In this document: piece by piece, positions 1-7,847 of the stretch
Position numbering within the stretch: the stretch's first letter is position 1
Layout of the letters: each line of letters starts with the position of its first letter
From: Burkholderiales bacterium
GTDB taxonomy: Bacteria; Pseudomonadota; Gammaproteobacteria; Burkholderiales; Burkholderiaceae_C
Reading direction: 5' to 3'
Assembly: GCA_025354615.1 (NCBI GenBank)
Contig: JANXMO010000246.1
Location: forward strand, 1-12,095
DNA length: 12,095 bases
Notes under the pieces: model-generated
Seen by the model: only the letters and a program-made list of their open reading frames with translations
What the model was told of the DNA's origin: nothing
The model's database searches: none
Program-made: the position numbers and the translations under genes

Positions 1-141
1 ATTTCAGAAAGACCGGGCGTAGGGAAAATGCCCGCCTGCAAGGTGACGGCACTGAGTTCGGCCGCCAGTTCAGCATGCGGCTGAACTCAGTGCCGTCACC
101 TTGCAGGCGGGCATTTTCCCTACGCCCGGTCTTTCTGAAAT
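1..141. repeat. Perfect 59-bp inverted repeat (arms 1-59 and 83-141, spacer 60-82)
   Basis: Bases 1-59 are the exact reverse complement of bases 83-141. The left arm may continue beyond the window edge. A shorter inverted pair, AGTTCAGC at 67-74 and GCTGAACT at 80-87, sits inside the junction. The frame of the first gene stays open through the spacer and the right arm but meets TGA at 53-55, just inside the left arm. This suggests that 60 onward is the native sequence and that 1-59 is an inverted copy joined to it. It could be a real fold-back rearrangement or a chimeric read or assembly end; the sequence alone cannot tell. Confidence 0.97.
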
Positions 142-1234
142 CGATCAAGGCAAGCAAATCGACTTACTGCGTCGCCTGGCAGAAAGCTCGTTCACACTGA
201 GTCAGGTTTGTAGCGAGTGCACCGTGTGGGCAAGCAGTTTTTCCGGCGCGTCTCCGGAAAAGGAATCGGCTCCAAGCACTTCTCGTGATGCCCACTCGAA
301 AGCCAAAGCTTCGGGCAAAAAGGGAAAAGCCAAAAAAGCGTCTTCATCAAAATCAAGACCGGCGCCGCCGCCCACCGCTGCGAAACAGGAAGCTGCTGGA
401 ACTTTGGTACTGGTCCCGCATGCAGACGGTACCGGCCGGATCGGCCAGGTACAGCCCAACGGCACGGTCCAAACGCCGAACAATGAGGTGTACGAGCGCT
501 ACCACGATGGCTATCTGCCGGTGGATGCAGACACCACCCTGGAAGCCGCAGCGCCGGGAGACTCTGCGGCCCAAGGCCTTACCAAGTTGCAAAGCCACGC
601 CACCCGCTTGCTCAATCACGATTACGCAGCAGCCAAAGGCGGTTTAAACAAAATACTCGCAGGCCACGGCCCGAACAGCCGCGCGGGGCCGATTCACTGG
701 CATGTGGGCATCTGGACGCGGAGGGCCGAGACCATGAGGGATCTGGCCGCTCAACTTCAAAAAGCCGGCGACGCGCCCAAGGCGCATGACTTGACGGTGC
801 GCAGCACCGAGATCACCCAGGCACTGGCACCATTGCAAAACCCCGCCATCCAGGCGCAGTGCTATGTCGACGAAGTACTCAAGCGCGCCGACACGCCGGT
901 GGCCAGCCAGTGGCTCAAACTGATTGAAATGGGGCGGGCGAAAGCACTGCGGCCGATCTTCCGGCCAGAAAGCGCAGGCAAGACCCTGATCAAGATCAAG
1001 CTGGCCATGGTGCCACCGGACCCTGCGACCACCGCTGACCGTTGCCCGGAGTTTCAGATGCACTACGCAGCAGACTTGCGTTCAGCCGAGCCGTTTTCAG
1101 TCGAAAAAGTGCGGGACGCGCATTTGAAAAATGCAAAGCAGGCCGGGCTGACAGGTGATGACATCTACTACTTTTCTCTGCAAAAACCAAGCACTGAGAA
1201 GTTTTGGGCCGCCGCCGTGGCCACCACTTCCTGA
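101..1234 (+). CDS. Paralogue A of a three-gene family, 5'-truncated; unknown function, effector-like
   Basis: I do not recognise this family. The first start codon in frame is TTG at 101, inside the right arm of the inverted repeat, and is unlikely to be the true start. The frame is open back to 56, and the residues before 101 (PPVQHAAELSAV) resemble the PPLMTVPAELLTAL stretch of paralogue B, so the N-terminal part is missing. Counting from 101: residues 15-50 match the last helical part of B and C; 51-97 form a Ser/Ala/Lys/Pro linker with lysine cluster KKGKAKK (73-79); 100-141 are a small module (GTLVLVP, GTVQT, EVYERYHDGYLP); 158-374 are the conserved core (LAGHGPNSRA, VASQWLKLIEMG, HLKNAKQ). 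No signal peptide or membrane segment is seen. It ends 37 bases before gene B with no terminator between, so co-transcription is likely. Secretion into a host is inference only. Confidence 0.75.
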   Translation: MQAGIFPTPGLSEIDQGKQIDLLRRLAESSFTLSQVCSECTVWASSFSGASPEKESAPSTSRDAHSKAKASGKKGKAKKASSSKSRPAPPPTAAKQEAAGTLVLVPHADGTGRIGQVQPNGTVQTPNNEVYERYHDGYLPVDADTTLEAAAPGDSAAQGLTKLQSHATRLLNHDYAAAKGGLNKILAGHGPNSRAGPIHWHVGIWTRRAETMRDLAAQLQKAGDAPKAHDLTVRSTEITQALAPLQNPAIQAQCYVDEVLKRADTPVASQWLKLIEMGRAKALRPIFRPESAGKTLIKIKLAMVPPDPATTADRCPEFQMHYAADLRSAEPFSVEKVRDAHLKNAKQAGLTGDDIYYFSLQKPSTEKFWAAAVATTS

Positions 1235-1271
1235 GCTGTAAGCGGCTTTCGCTGTTACCGGCACACACCCC

Positions 1272-3803
1272 ATGGGCAATGTCTTACGGCTCCTCGGCAT
1301 CGACTTGTCGCTGTGGCGAAGGCCGATTGGGCAGTCGCCTGTGCCGCCGCGGTCCAGCGCGCCGATGGGCTCGCAAGGGCCGGTGTTGCCCGAACGGCGC
1401 ACCGGGGGAGCCAATCCTGGGCCACCGGCTTCACGTGATTCGGCAAGCGCTTCGCAGATGTGCCGGGTTTCCGCAGAAAAAATTGCGGTCCTGCGCCAGC
1501 CGAAAGCCGGCTCTTCCACGACCGGCATTCCGGCTTCCGGCACAGGGGCAGCGTCATCATCCGCGACAGCGTCGTCCGCGCCGATCGCCACGGCGGCAGT
1601 GCCTGTGGAAGACATGCAAACCTTGGCACAGCGTGTGCGCATCAGCACACAAGCTGCCGTGTTGAAGCACATGGAAAGCAAGCCGCCGCTGGAACGGCTG
1701 GTGTTCATGCGAGACACCCATCGCAACCTCACACGGGCACGTGAGGGCCTTGCCGCCAGGCCTGCTCAAAGTGCATTGGCCACATCAGAAAAGGAGCTGA
1801 ACCGGTTTGTACGGCAACACCTGCCGGCTGCATTGGCCCTGATCTCGAAAAACTTCAAACAAGAGATTTTGGACACCTGGGCAAAAGAGCCGCTTGATGC
1901 TCTGACGGCGAAAGTGGAGCAACTGCTGAAAAGCGCCGACCTGGCGACCGAATTGGTTCATCTGTTGCCGCTTCCACCCGACGCCAGGCAGAAAACCGCG
2001 ATGAAGACAGATGAGGAATTTCACGCGGCGTGGCGTATTGAAGTGTTTGACGCGAAGAGGGAGCTGCGCAATTTCCTGTCCCGCCAGATCGCTGCCAAAA
2101 CCAATTTGAATCCTGCCATCACGGCGGCCAGCTTTGAACCGCTGTTTGAAGTGATGAAAGACGTTTCGTTTCCCGGAGGGCCTGCCGCAACCCGCCGCAA
2201 CTTTGACGAAACGATGCACATGGCGAACGATGTCCGGACCGAGTTGACACGGGTGCGCAGCAATATAGAAACCGCACTTGAGGAATTAGAACAACTTCGG
2301 CATTTTTTGACGCCGGGAGAAGTCCATGGGGTGCTGTCAAAACTCCATCTTGAAAAAATGTTCATGGCTTTCCAGACGGCAACGTTGCTGGGAGCACAAC
2401 TGCAGATGCACCAACCCCAACTTCCACCCTGGTGGGCATTGGTTCCTGCATATGTCGACCGGCTGGACGATGCCCTGTCTTCATTCGAAAAAGCCGTATC
2501 CGTTTATGGGCAAAAGATGCCGGATGCCGTCAAATGCCTCGCGACGGCGGCCATCCGTGTCGAGGCGCAGACAACCAGCGATGTCGTCGCCCGCGTGCTC
2601 GCCATGCACCTCATGTTCCACCCGCAGTCCGTGCCGCCGCTGATGACAGTGCCGGCCGAGTTGTTGACGGCATTGAAAGACACCGTTGCCACTCTGATCT
2701 GCGAGTGTGAGACGCTGGAAGCAACGCTGCAAAGCGGCCCACCGGCCTTGGCACCTCCCGCACGGCCTGAGCCAGAGCCGGCTGTGGAAGTACAGCCGCC
2801 GCCTTCAACCGCCGCTGCTGCTTCACCACGGCCAGGCAAGAAGAAAAAGAACAAATCCTTCCAGCCAAGTGCTTCTGCGCAGCCGCTCCGCTCCACCAGC
2901 CAGTCTGTCCCTGAAACGTCAAACGACGCGATCGTCGCCATTCCCGATCTGCAAAGCACATTGGCTTTCGGCCAGCTGCAGTCCGACGGTACCGTGATAA
3001 CGGCTGAGCAAAAAGTTTATGAGCCGTACAACGGCAGTTATTTGCCGATCGACCCCGATGCGTCGCTGACAACCGCCTCCGGCAAAGAAAACACCGTTCA
3101 AACCACGGCCGGCTGGCAAAGCCAAGCCCAGCGCTCGCTGGAACGCGACTACGCCAAAGCCGAAGGCGAGCTGCACAAGCAGCTGGCTGGCCACGGCCCC
3201 AACAGCCGCGCCGTCCCGATCAAGACGCATGTGGATACCTGGACGCGGAAACTCTCTTCCATGCGCGCATTGGCGGCCAAGCTGGAAGCGGCGGATGAGC
3301 CGACGACGGCGCGGAAACTGAGAAGACGGTGCAGCGCCATTGAAAAGTCACTCGTGCCGCTGCAAGACGTGTCGACGCAGCGACAGCGTTATGTCGACGA
3401 GGTGTTGAGTCTGTGGAAGACACCCGTCGCCAGCCACTGGATCAACTTGATCCAGATGGGACAGGCAAAAGCGCAGCCGCCACGGCTGAAACCAGAAGAC
3501 AACGGCAACACGCTGGTGATTGTCAAGCTGAACGTGGTGCCTGGCGCGTCGAATGAAACAGGCGATATCGGGCCGGAGCTGCATGTGCATTACACAGGCC
3601 CCCTCGACGACCCCCAGGATTTTGTACTTGGCAAAGCGGGAAAAAAGCACTTGAAAAATGCCGAGCAGGCAAGGCTGAACGGCGATGGCATCTACCGCTT
3701 CGACGTCGCGCAGGACAGTCTGCAAGCCTTGTGGATGGCGTCGATGAAGGCACATAAAGCATTGCGTGTGCCCGGCGTAGTCAACGCGTTTGCAGCCTCA
3801 TAA
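1272..3803 (+). CDS. Paralogue B of a three-gene family, 843 aa; unknown function, effector-like
   Basis: Unrecognised protein. ATG at 1272 is the only start codon after the in-frame TAA at 1239; no clear Shine-Dalgarno precedes it. Residues 1-110 are rich in Pro, Ser, Ala and Gly and probably disordered, a style common in type III secreted proteins. Residues 113-490 look mainly helical, with no transmembrane segment. Residues 490-550 are a Pro/Ser linker with KKKKNK at 523-528. Residues 552-592 are the small module (AIVAIP, DGTVIT, KVYEPYNGSYLP). Residues 614-825 are the conserved core (DYAKAEGEL, LAGHGPNSRAVPI, HVDTWTRK, YVDEVL, PVASHWINLIQMG, ELHVHYTG, HLKNAEQARL). It lies 37 bases after A and 73 before the ATG of C. 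Local G+C is well below that of the housekeeping genes, consistent with foreign origin or relaxed codon use. Being a real gene is near certain; its role is not known. Confidence 0.85.
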   Translation: MGNVLRLLGIDLSLWRRPIGQSPVPPRSSAPMGSQGPVLPERRTGGANPGPPASRDSASASQMCRVSAEKIAVLRQPKAGSSTTGIPASGTGAASSSATASSAPIATAAVPVEDMQTLAQRVRISTQAAVLKHMESKPPLERLVFMRDTHRNLTRAREGLAARPAQSALATSEKELNRFVRQHLPAALALISKNFKQEILDTWAKEPLDALTAKVEQLLKSADLATELVHLLPLPPDARQKTAMKTDEEFHAAWRIEVFDAKRELRNFLSRQIAAKTNLNPAITAASFEPLFEVMKDVSFPGGPAATRRNFDETMHMANDVRTELTRVRSNIETALEELEQLRHFLTPGEVHGVLSKLHLEKMFMAFQTATLLGAQLQMHQPQLPPWWALVPAYVDRLDDALSSFEKAVSVYGQKMPDAVKCLATAAIRVEAQTTSDVVARVLAMHLMFHPQSVPPLMTVPAELLTALKDTVATLICECETLEATLQSGPPALAPPARPEPEPAVEVQPPPSTAAAASPRPGKKKKNKSFQPSASAQPLRSTSQSVPETSNDAIVAIPDLQSTLAFGQLQSDGTVITAEQKVYEPYNGSYLPIDPDASLTTASGKENTVQTTAGWQSQAQRSLERDYAKAEGELHKQLAGHGPNSRAVPIKTHVDTWTRKLSSMRALAAKLEAADEPTTARKLRRRCSAIEKSLVPLQDVSTQRQRYVDEVLSLWKTPVASHWINLIQMGQAKAQPPRLKPEDNGNTLVIVKLNVVPGASNETGDIGPELHVHYTGPLDDPQDFVLGKAGKKHLKNAEQARLNGDGIYRFDVAQDSLQALWMASMKAHKALRVPGVVNAFAAS

Positions 3804-3853
3804 GGCAGCGCACGCTCAAAGCAGCATCGCCCTCTTTCCCCTCCCTTCAACTT

Positions 3854-3867
3854 TCCAACACGTTGGA
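3854..3867. promoter_or_regulatory. 14-bp dyad over the ribosome-binding region of paralogue C
   Basis: TCCAAC at 3854-3859 and GTTGGA at 3862-3867 are perfect inverted halves separated by AC. The right half contains the only SD-like bases (TTGGA) before the ATG at 3877. As RNA it could form a 5-bp hairpin hiding the SD; as DNA it could be an operator. Either role is inference; the symmetry is seen directly. Confidence 0.35.
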
Positions 3868-3876
3868 TCAGCGTTT

Positions 3877-6135
3877 ATGGACCCTCTGCGCATTTCACCC
3901 AGCCCTCCCCGCAATCCGCAGGTTCATTCCAAGCCGGCAGGCGGCGAAGCGGCGGGCAAACCGTTTCCTTCTTCGGTACAGCCCGGCGGCTCGCGCGCCC
4001 CTGCCTCCCGCGCGAAGGGACTGGCGCCTAGAACTGCGCTGCAGCTTGCACAAAAACCCAGCGGCGAGATCACACAACCGCCTACTTTCGAGCAGGTGCA
4101 GGCGATACAAAAAAAAATCAGGAGGAGCCTCGATCCGCAAGCCGTGGCCGGTTTTGAACGCTTGCCGGCTGAGGGACTGCAACGTCAAGCGGACGAACTA
4201 CTGGCGGAGGCTGACCAGGCATTCGACATTCTCTTTGCACTCAAACTCAACAACGAAAGCAAGGTCAATCACGCAAAGGTTTTGATCAGACTCAAAGAGG
4301 AAGTACGCGAATTGACGACACGGCTGGTGCTTGCAAAGGTTCAAAAGTATTCCAACATGGAGGGGAAAAATCTGGAGGTATTGCTTGATAAGTTCAACCA
4401 ATACAGGGTGCAAATCACTCGCGGTGAAACGCCTGATGACAGTCCGGCCTCCATCCTGGAATTGTCCAACAGCGCGTACCAGGGAATGTCGCGGTCGATT
4501 GCGGACGCCCGTGGCAAAGTTGCGGACTGGAAAAAACTGGAGCCTTACGAGCGCCCCGCCCGCCTGCAAGCACAGATCATGCACTTGCAACCCAACATCA
4601 TGGCGTACGCCGGCATGAGCAATGCCTTTTCGTTTCAAAACTTTCGGCTGTTGCCACGTGGCGCTCAACTACACATGCCAGGTGAGTCACAAGACCGCCT
4701 GCGGTCGATACAAGACGCACTGACGGAGTTCAATGGCGCATTGAATCGGGAGGGCGTCAACTTGCCTGATGCGGTGGCCCTGCAGATGTTGGCCGACGTG
4801 CAGGCCAAGCTGCAAAGCCTGCATTACGACCTCGCTGAAGCAACCGTGGGAATTAAAAATGCGCTGGAAGCCGAACCGCCCGGTTCGGTGCCTGCCGCCC
4901 AAGCGCCAACCACCGGCAGCCCGCAGCCACCGCCGAGCACCGCGCCGGCCAATGGGGGCGCAGTGTTGACCTTGCCGACCTCCTTGCAAGACCAAGGCGC
5001 CATCAAGGCGTTTTTGGATCAATACCGAGCCACCTTTACGGTGCTGGAGGAAGTTGCTGCGGAATACGAAGAGTCGCTCCTGCGCAATTTGGCAAACAGC
5101 GCCAGCGCCAAGGCCACCGCCAGCACGGGCAACCGCAGCACAGCGGCTTCCCCGGCGGGCAAGAAAAAGGGCAAAGGCAAAATGCCTGCGTCGCACGCCA
5201 GTTCTTCGTCAGCCCATACGCCAGCCGCCAAGCCAGCGCCCAAACAAGGCACGGTGATTGCAGTGCCCAACGAGTCGGGCGCGTTCTCTTTCGCAACCGT
5301 GCAGCACGACGGCACAGCGACTACGCAAGACGGCAAGGTTTATGAGCCGTATCACGACAGTTACTTGTTGAAGGATGCCGAAGCAGCAGCGGAGACCGAG
5401 GCCGAGCGGGCGCCTGACGCCGAGGCAACGAACACCAAACGCTGGCAAGCCCATGCCGACAAACTGTTGGGCAAAACGACACTGGAGGACTATCGCAAGG
5501 CCGAAGAAGGCCTCGGCAAAAAGCTGGCGGGCTACAACGCCCCGGGGCAACTGCTGCCGGTCGAGGTGCATGTCAATACCTGGTCGCGTACGGCAGGCCG
5601 CATGTCAGCCCTGGCCACCAAGCTGGCCCATGCCGGTGACGAAACGAAGGCGGGTGAACTCACGGCACGGGCCGCGGAAATTGTGCGGGCGCTGATGCCG
5701 TGGAAAGACCCCGACCGGCTGAAAGCGCTTCAATTCGACGCCGTCATGGCGCGGGCTGACAAGCCGTCGATCAGCGATTGGCTGCATTTGATCCAACTGG
5801 GGCTGGCGTATGTACAGCCGCCGCAGCTGCGGCCGGAAGGCGATGACAAGACCTTGGCGATGATCAAGATCAGTACCACGCCAAAGGTTGCCAAAGGGGA
5901 CCGTGGCCCGGAACTGCACATCCACTACACCGGATCGCTCGACACACAGAACTTTAAAGTGAATGCCGCGCATTTGAAAAACGCCGAGCAATCCCGGTTT
6001 GGCAAACAAAAGCAACTGGCGCAGCAAGCAGCAGGTACAGCGGTGGAGGATATTTACCGCTGCCGCGTATTCCAACCGTCTACGTTGCAAGCACTGTGGG
6101 CCGCCGCGGTGAAGGACCGCTCCACAGCGGCTTGA
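3877..6135 (+). CDS. Paralogue C of a three-gene family, 752 aa; unknown function, effector-like
   Basis: Unrecognised protein. I chose ATG 3877 (MDPLRISPSP) because the frame upstream has only a TTG at 3790 overlapping the end of gene B, and a weak SD (TTGGA, 3864-3868) precedes 3877. Residues 1-65 are Pro/Ser/Ala-rich. Residues 70-335 are helical, with a charged, coiled-coil-like stretch at 90-160. A second helical piece (about 365-405) is followed by a Ser/Ala linker with KKKGKGK at 429-435. Residues 457-500 are the small module (GTVIAVP, DGTATT, KVYEPYHDSYL) and 522-746 the conserved core (DYRKAEEGLGKKLAG, HVNTWSR, SISDWLHLIQLG, ELHIHYTGSLD, HLKNAEQ, STLQALWAAAV). A VNLPDAV motif (294-300) has a counterpart, QKMPDAV, in B, so the N-terminal parts may also be distant homologues. 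It is the last gene of the run and is followed by a terminator. Host-directed function is inference. Confidence 0.85.
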   Translation: MDPLRISPSPPRNPQVHSKPAGGEAAGKPFPSSVQPGGSRAPASRAKGLAPRTALQLAQKPSGEITQPPTFEQVQAIQKKIRRSLDPQAVAGFERLPAEGLQRQADELLAEADQAFDILFALKLNNESKVNHAKVLIRLKEEVRELTTRLVLAKVQKYSNMEGKNLEVLLDKFNQYRVQITRGETPDDSPASILELSNSAYQGMSRSIADARGKVADWKKLEPYERPARLQAQIMHLQPNIMAYAGMSNAFSFQNFRLLPRGAQLHMPGESQDRLRSIQDALTEFNGALNREGVNLPDAVALQMLADVQAKLQSLHYDLAEATVGIKNALEAEPPGSVPAAQAPTTGSPQPPPSTAPANGGAVLTLPTSLQDQGAIKAFLDQYRATFTVLEEVAAEYEESLLRNLANSASAKATASTGNRSTAASPAGKKKGKGKMPASHASSSSAHTPAAKPAPKQGTVIAVPNESGAFSFATVQHDGTATTQDGKVYEPYHDSYLLKDAEAAAETEAERAPDAEATNTKRWQAHADKLLGKTTLEDYRKAEEGLGKKLAGYNAPGQLLPVEVHVNTWSRTAGRMSALATKLAHAGDETKAGELTARAAEIVRALMPWKDPDRLKALQFDAVMARADKPSISDWLHLIQLGLAYVQPPQLRPEGDDKTLAMIKISTTPKVAKGDRGPELHIHYTGSLDTQNFKVNAAHLKNAEQSRFGKQKQLAQQAAGTAVEDIYRCRVFQPSTLQALWAAAVKDRSTAA

Positions 6136-6155
6136 ATGAACGGCGTGGGCCCGCT

Positions 6156-6189
6156 GGCCTGGCGCCGGGCGCGGCGCGCCGGCCTTTTT
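6156..6189 (+). terminator. Intrinsic terminator after the three-paralogue block
   Basis: GGCC (6156-6159) plus GGCGC (6161-6165), with one bulged T, pairs with GCGCC plus GGCC (6176-6184) around a 10-base loop, followed directly by TTTTT (6185-6189). It begins about 20 bases after the stop of paralogue C. There is no T-run in the opposite direction, so it serves the + strand only. Confidence 0.7.
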
Positions 6190-6208
6190 GGCGGCCGATG
6201 ACTCGGGT

Positions 6209-6244
6209 GGTGCAGTGGGTGCGGTTGGTGCAGTTGGTGCTGAT
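6209..6244. repeat. Four tandem 9-bp units (GGTGCNGTK-like)
   Basis: Units GGTGCAGTG, GGTGCGGTT, GGTGCAGTT and GGTGCTGAT follow one another without gaps in the space between the convergent ends of paralogue C and pmbA. The last unit is the most diverged. No function is evident; such short repeats can vary in copy number by slippage. Confidence 0.75.
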
Positions 6245-6264
6245 GTGCCCGCGGCCGTCCTCTG

Positions 6265-7662
6265 TCACTGCCCGGCAATCTTCATCCGCTCGATCAGCAC
6301 CGAGCCCATGCTGCGCGCGCCACTGTTGTAAACATCGGCGCCGACGGCCACCATCTGCATCAGCATTTGCTTGACGTTGCCGGCAATGGTGATTTCATGC
6401 ACCGGGAAGCGGAGGGTACCGCCTTCGACCCAGAAGCCGGCGGCGCCACGCGAGTAGTCGCCGGTCACCGGGTTGACGCCCTGGCCCATCAGCTCGATGA
6501 CGAACAGGCCGCGGTCCAGCTTTTTCAGCATCGCCGGCAAATCGTCGCCGGGCTGCGTCAGGCGGCTGGTCAATGTCAGGTTGTGGGCGCCGCCGGCGTG
6601 GCCGGTGGTTTTCATGCCGAGCTTGCGCGCCGAGTAGCTGGAGAGAAAGTAGCCTTGCACGACGCCGGCCTTCAGCACGTCACGCGCCCGCGTGGCCACG
6701 CCTTCGTCGTCGAACGGCGCGCTGCCTTTGCCGCGTGGCAGGTGCGGGTCTTCGCGGATGTCGATGTGCTCAGGCATCACCTGCTGGCCCAGGCTGTCGA
6801 GCAGGAAACTCGACTTGCGATACAGCGCGCCGCCGCTGGTCGCATTGACGTAAGCGCCCAACAAGCCCGCAGCCAGCGTCGATTCGAACAGCACCGGCAC
6901 TTCGCACGTCTTGATCTTGCGGGCTTTGAGGCGTGACAGCGCACGTTCGGCGGCGTAGAGGCCCACGGCCTCGGGCGCGGCCAGGTCATCGGGCGAGCGC
7001 ATCGAGCTGTACCAGGCGTCGCGCTGCATGTCGTCGCCGTTCTTGCCGGGCAGCGAGGCAATGGGTGCGACTGACAGCGAATGCCGTGAACTCGCATAAC
7101 CACCGCGAAAGCCGCGCGAATTGCCGGCAATGAAGTGCGACTGCTGCGCCGACACGCCGGCGCCTTCGCTGTTGGTGATGCGCGGATCAACCGCCAGCGC
7201 CGCGGCTTCGCAGCGCTGGGCCAGCTCGGCGGCGCCGGCGGCGTCGATGGCCCACGGGTGGAACAGATCCAGCTCGCGGCGGGCGGCTTTGCCGGTCGCG
7301 AGGTCAGCCGCTTCCGGCAGTCCGGCGGCCGGGTCGGCGGCGGTGAAGCGGGCGATATCCCATGCGGCGCGCACGGTTTGCTCGAGGGCGGCGCGGGAAA
7401 AGTCCGACGTGCTGGCATTGCCGCGGCGCTGGCCGCTGTAGACCGACACGCCGATCGACTTGTCACGGTTGCGCTCGACGTTTTCGATCTCACCCTTGCG
7501 CACCGAGACCGACAGGCCGACGCCTTCAGACACCTCGGCGCCGGCATCGGTGGCGCCCAGCGATTTGGCGAATCGCAGCGCGTCGTCGACGAGCTGCTCA
7601 AAATCGGCCGGCTTGAAAGCGAAACCGGAAGGGGGAGCAGGCGAGCGGGTGGAATCGGGCAT
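6265..7662 (-). CDS. pmbA: PmbA/TldE, subunit of the TldD-TldE metalloprotease
   Basis: PmbA (TldE) is the partner of TldD in a cytoplasmic metalloprotease that cleaves unfolded peptides, known in E. coli for microcin B17 maturation and CcdA degradation; TldD carries the zinc site. The 465-residue product has the usual family length and landmarks: GVSVYSGQRRGNASTSDFS in the N-terminal half, HIDIREDPHLPRGKGSAPFD, GYFLSSYSARKLG with TGHAGGAHNL, and the C-terminal signature NPVTGDYSRGAAGFWVEGG followed by EITIAGNVKQML. I start at ATG 7662 (MPDSTRSPAPPSG) because the 29 residues further upstream in this frame are Cys/Arg-rich and unlike the family. It is divergent from darP, the same arrangement as pmbA-yjgA in E. 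coli. TldD is not in the window. G+C is high, as in a core gene. Confidence 0.95.
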   Translation of the reverse strand: MPDSTRSPAPPSGFAFKPADFEQLVDDALRFAKSLGATDAGAEVSEGVGLSVSVRKGEIENVERNRDKSIGVSVYSGQRRGNASTSDFSRAALEQTVRAAWDIARFTAADPAAGLPEAADLATGKAARRELDLFHPWAIDAAGAAELAQRCEAAALAVDPRITNSEGAGVSAQQSHFIAGNSRGFRGGYASSRHSLSVAPIASLPGKNGDDMQRDAWYSSMRSPDDLAAPEAVGLYAAERALSRLKARKIKTCEVPVLFESTLAAGLLGAYVNATSGGALYRKSSFLLDSLGQQVMPEHIDIREDPHLPRGKGSAPFDDEGVATRARDVLKAGVVQGYFLSSYSARKLGMKTTGHAGGAHNLTLTSRLTQPGDDLPAMLKKLDRGLFVIELMGQGVNPVTGDYSRGAAGFWVEGGTLRFPVHEITIAGNVKQMLMQMVAVGADVYNSGARSMGSVLIERMKIAGQ

Positions 7663-7772
7663 GGAAAAAGGGGGCCAGGTGAGACAACCGGAACAAAGGC
7701 GCAACGCAACCGCGCGCACAGCCCTCAAAAAGCAGCAGCGGCAGCACAAGCCGCCGCTGGAAGGCGACGACT

Positions 7773-7778
7773 ATCATA
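7773..7778 (-). promoter_or_regulatory. Possible -10 box (TATGAT) for pmbA
   Basis: On the - strand TATGAT lies about 110 bases before the pmbA start, in an AT-richer spot of the 185-bp divergent region 7663-7847. No good -35 hexamer lies at 16-18 bases, so this is a weak prediction. I see no convincing + strand promoter for darP in the same region. Confidence 0.25.
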
Positions 7779-7847
7779 ACGAGGCCCTTTTCCATGCTGC
7801 CTGCCGTGGCCGGGCCATTTCCAGGTCATTTCACACACCTTTTGCTG

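Noticed and set aside
1235..1271. Stem GTAAGCG/CGC..TTAC between paralogues A and B as a terminator
   Set aside because: Short, bulged, and without a following T-run.
1272..1300. MGNVLR start of paralogue B as an N-myristoylation site
   Set aside because: Gly2 is present but the usual Ser/Thr/Cys at position 6 is Arg.
3790..3876. TTG start at 3790 for paralogue C
   Set aside because: It overlaps the end of gene B, lacks an SD and adds 29 residues with no counterpart; ATG 3877 is better placed.
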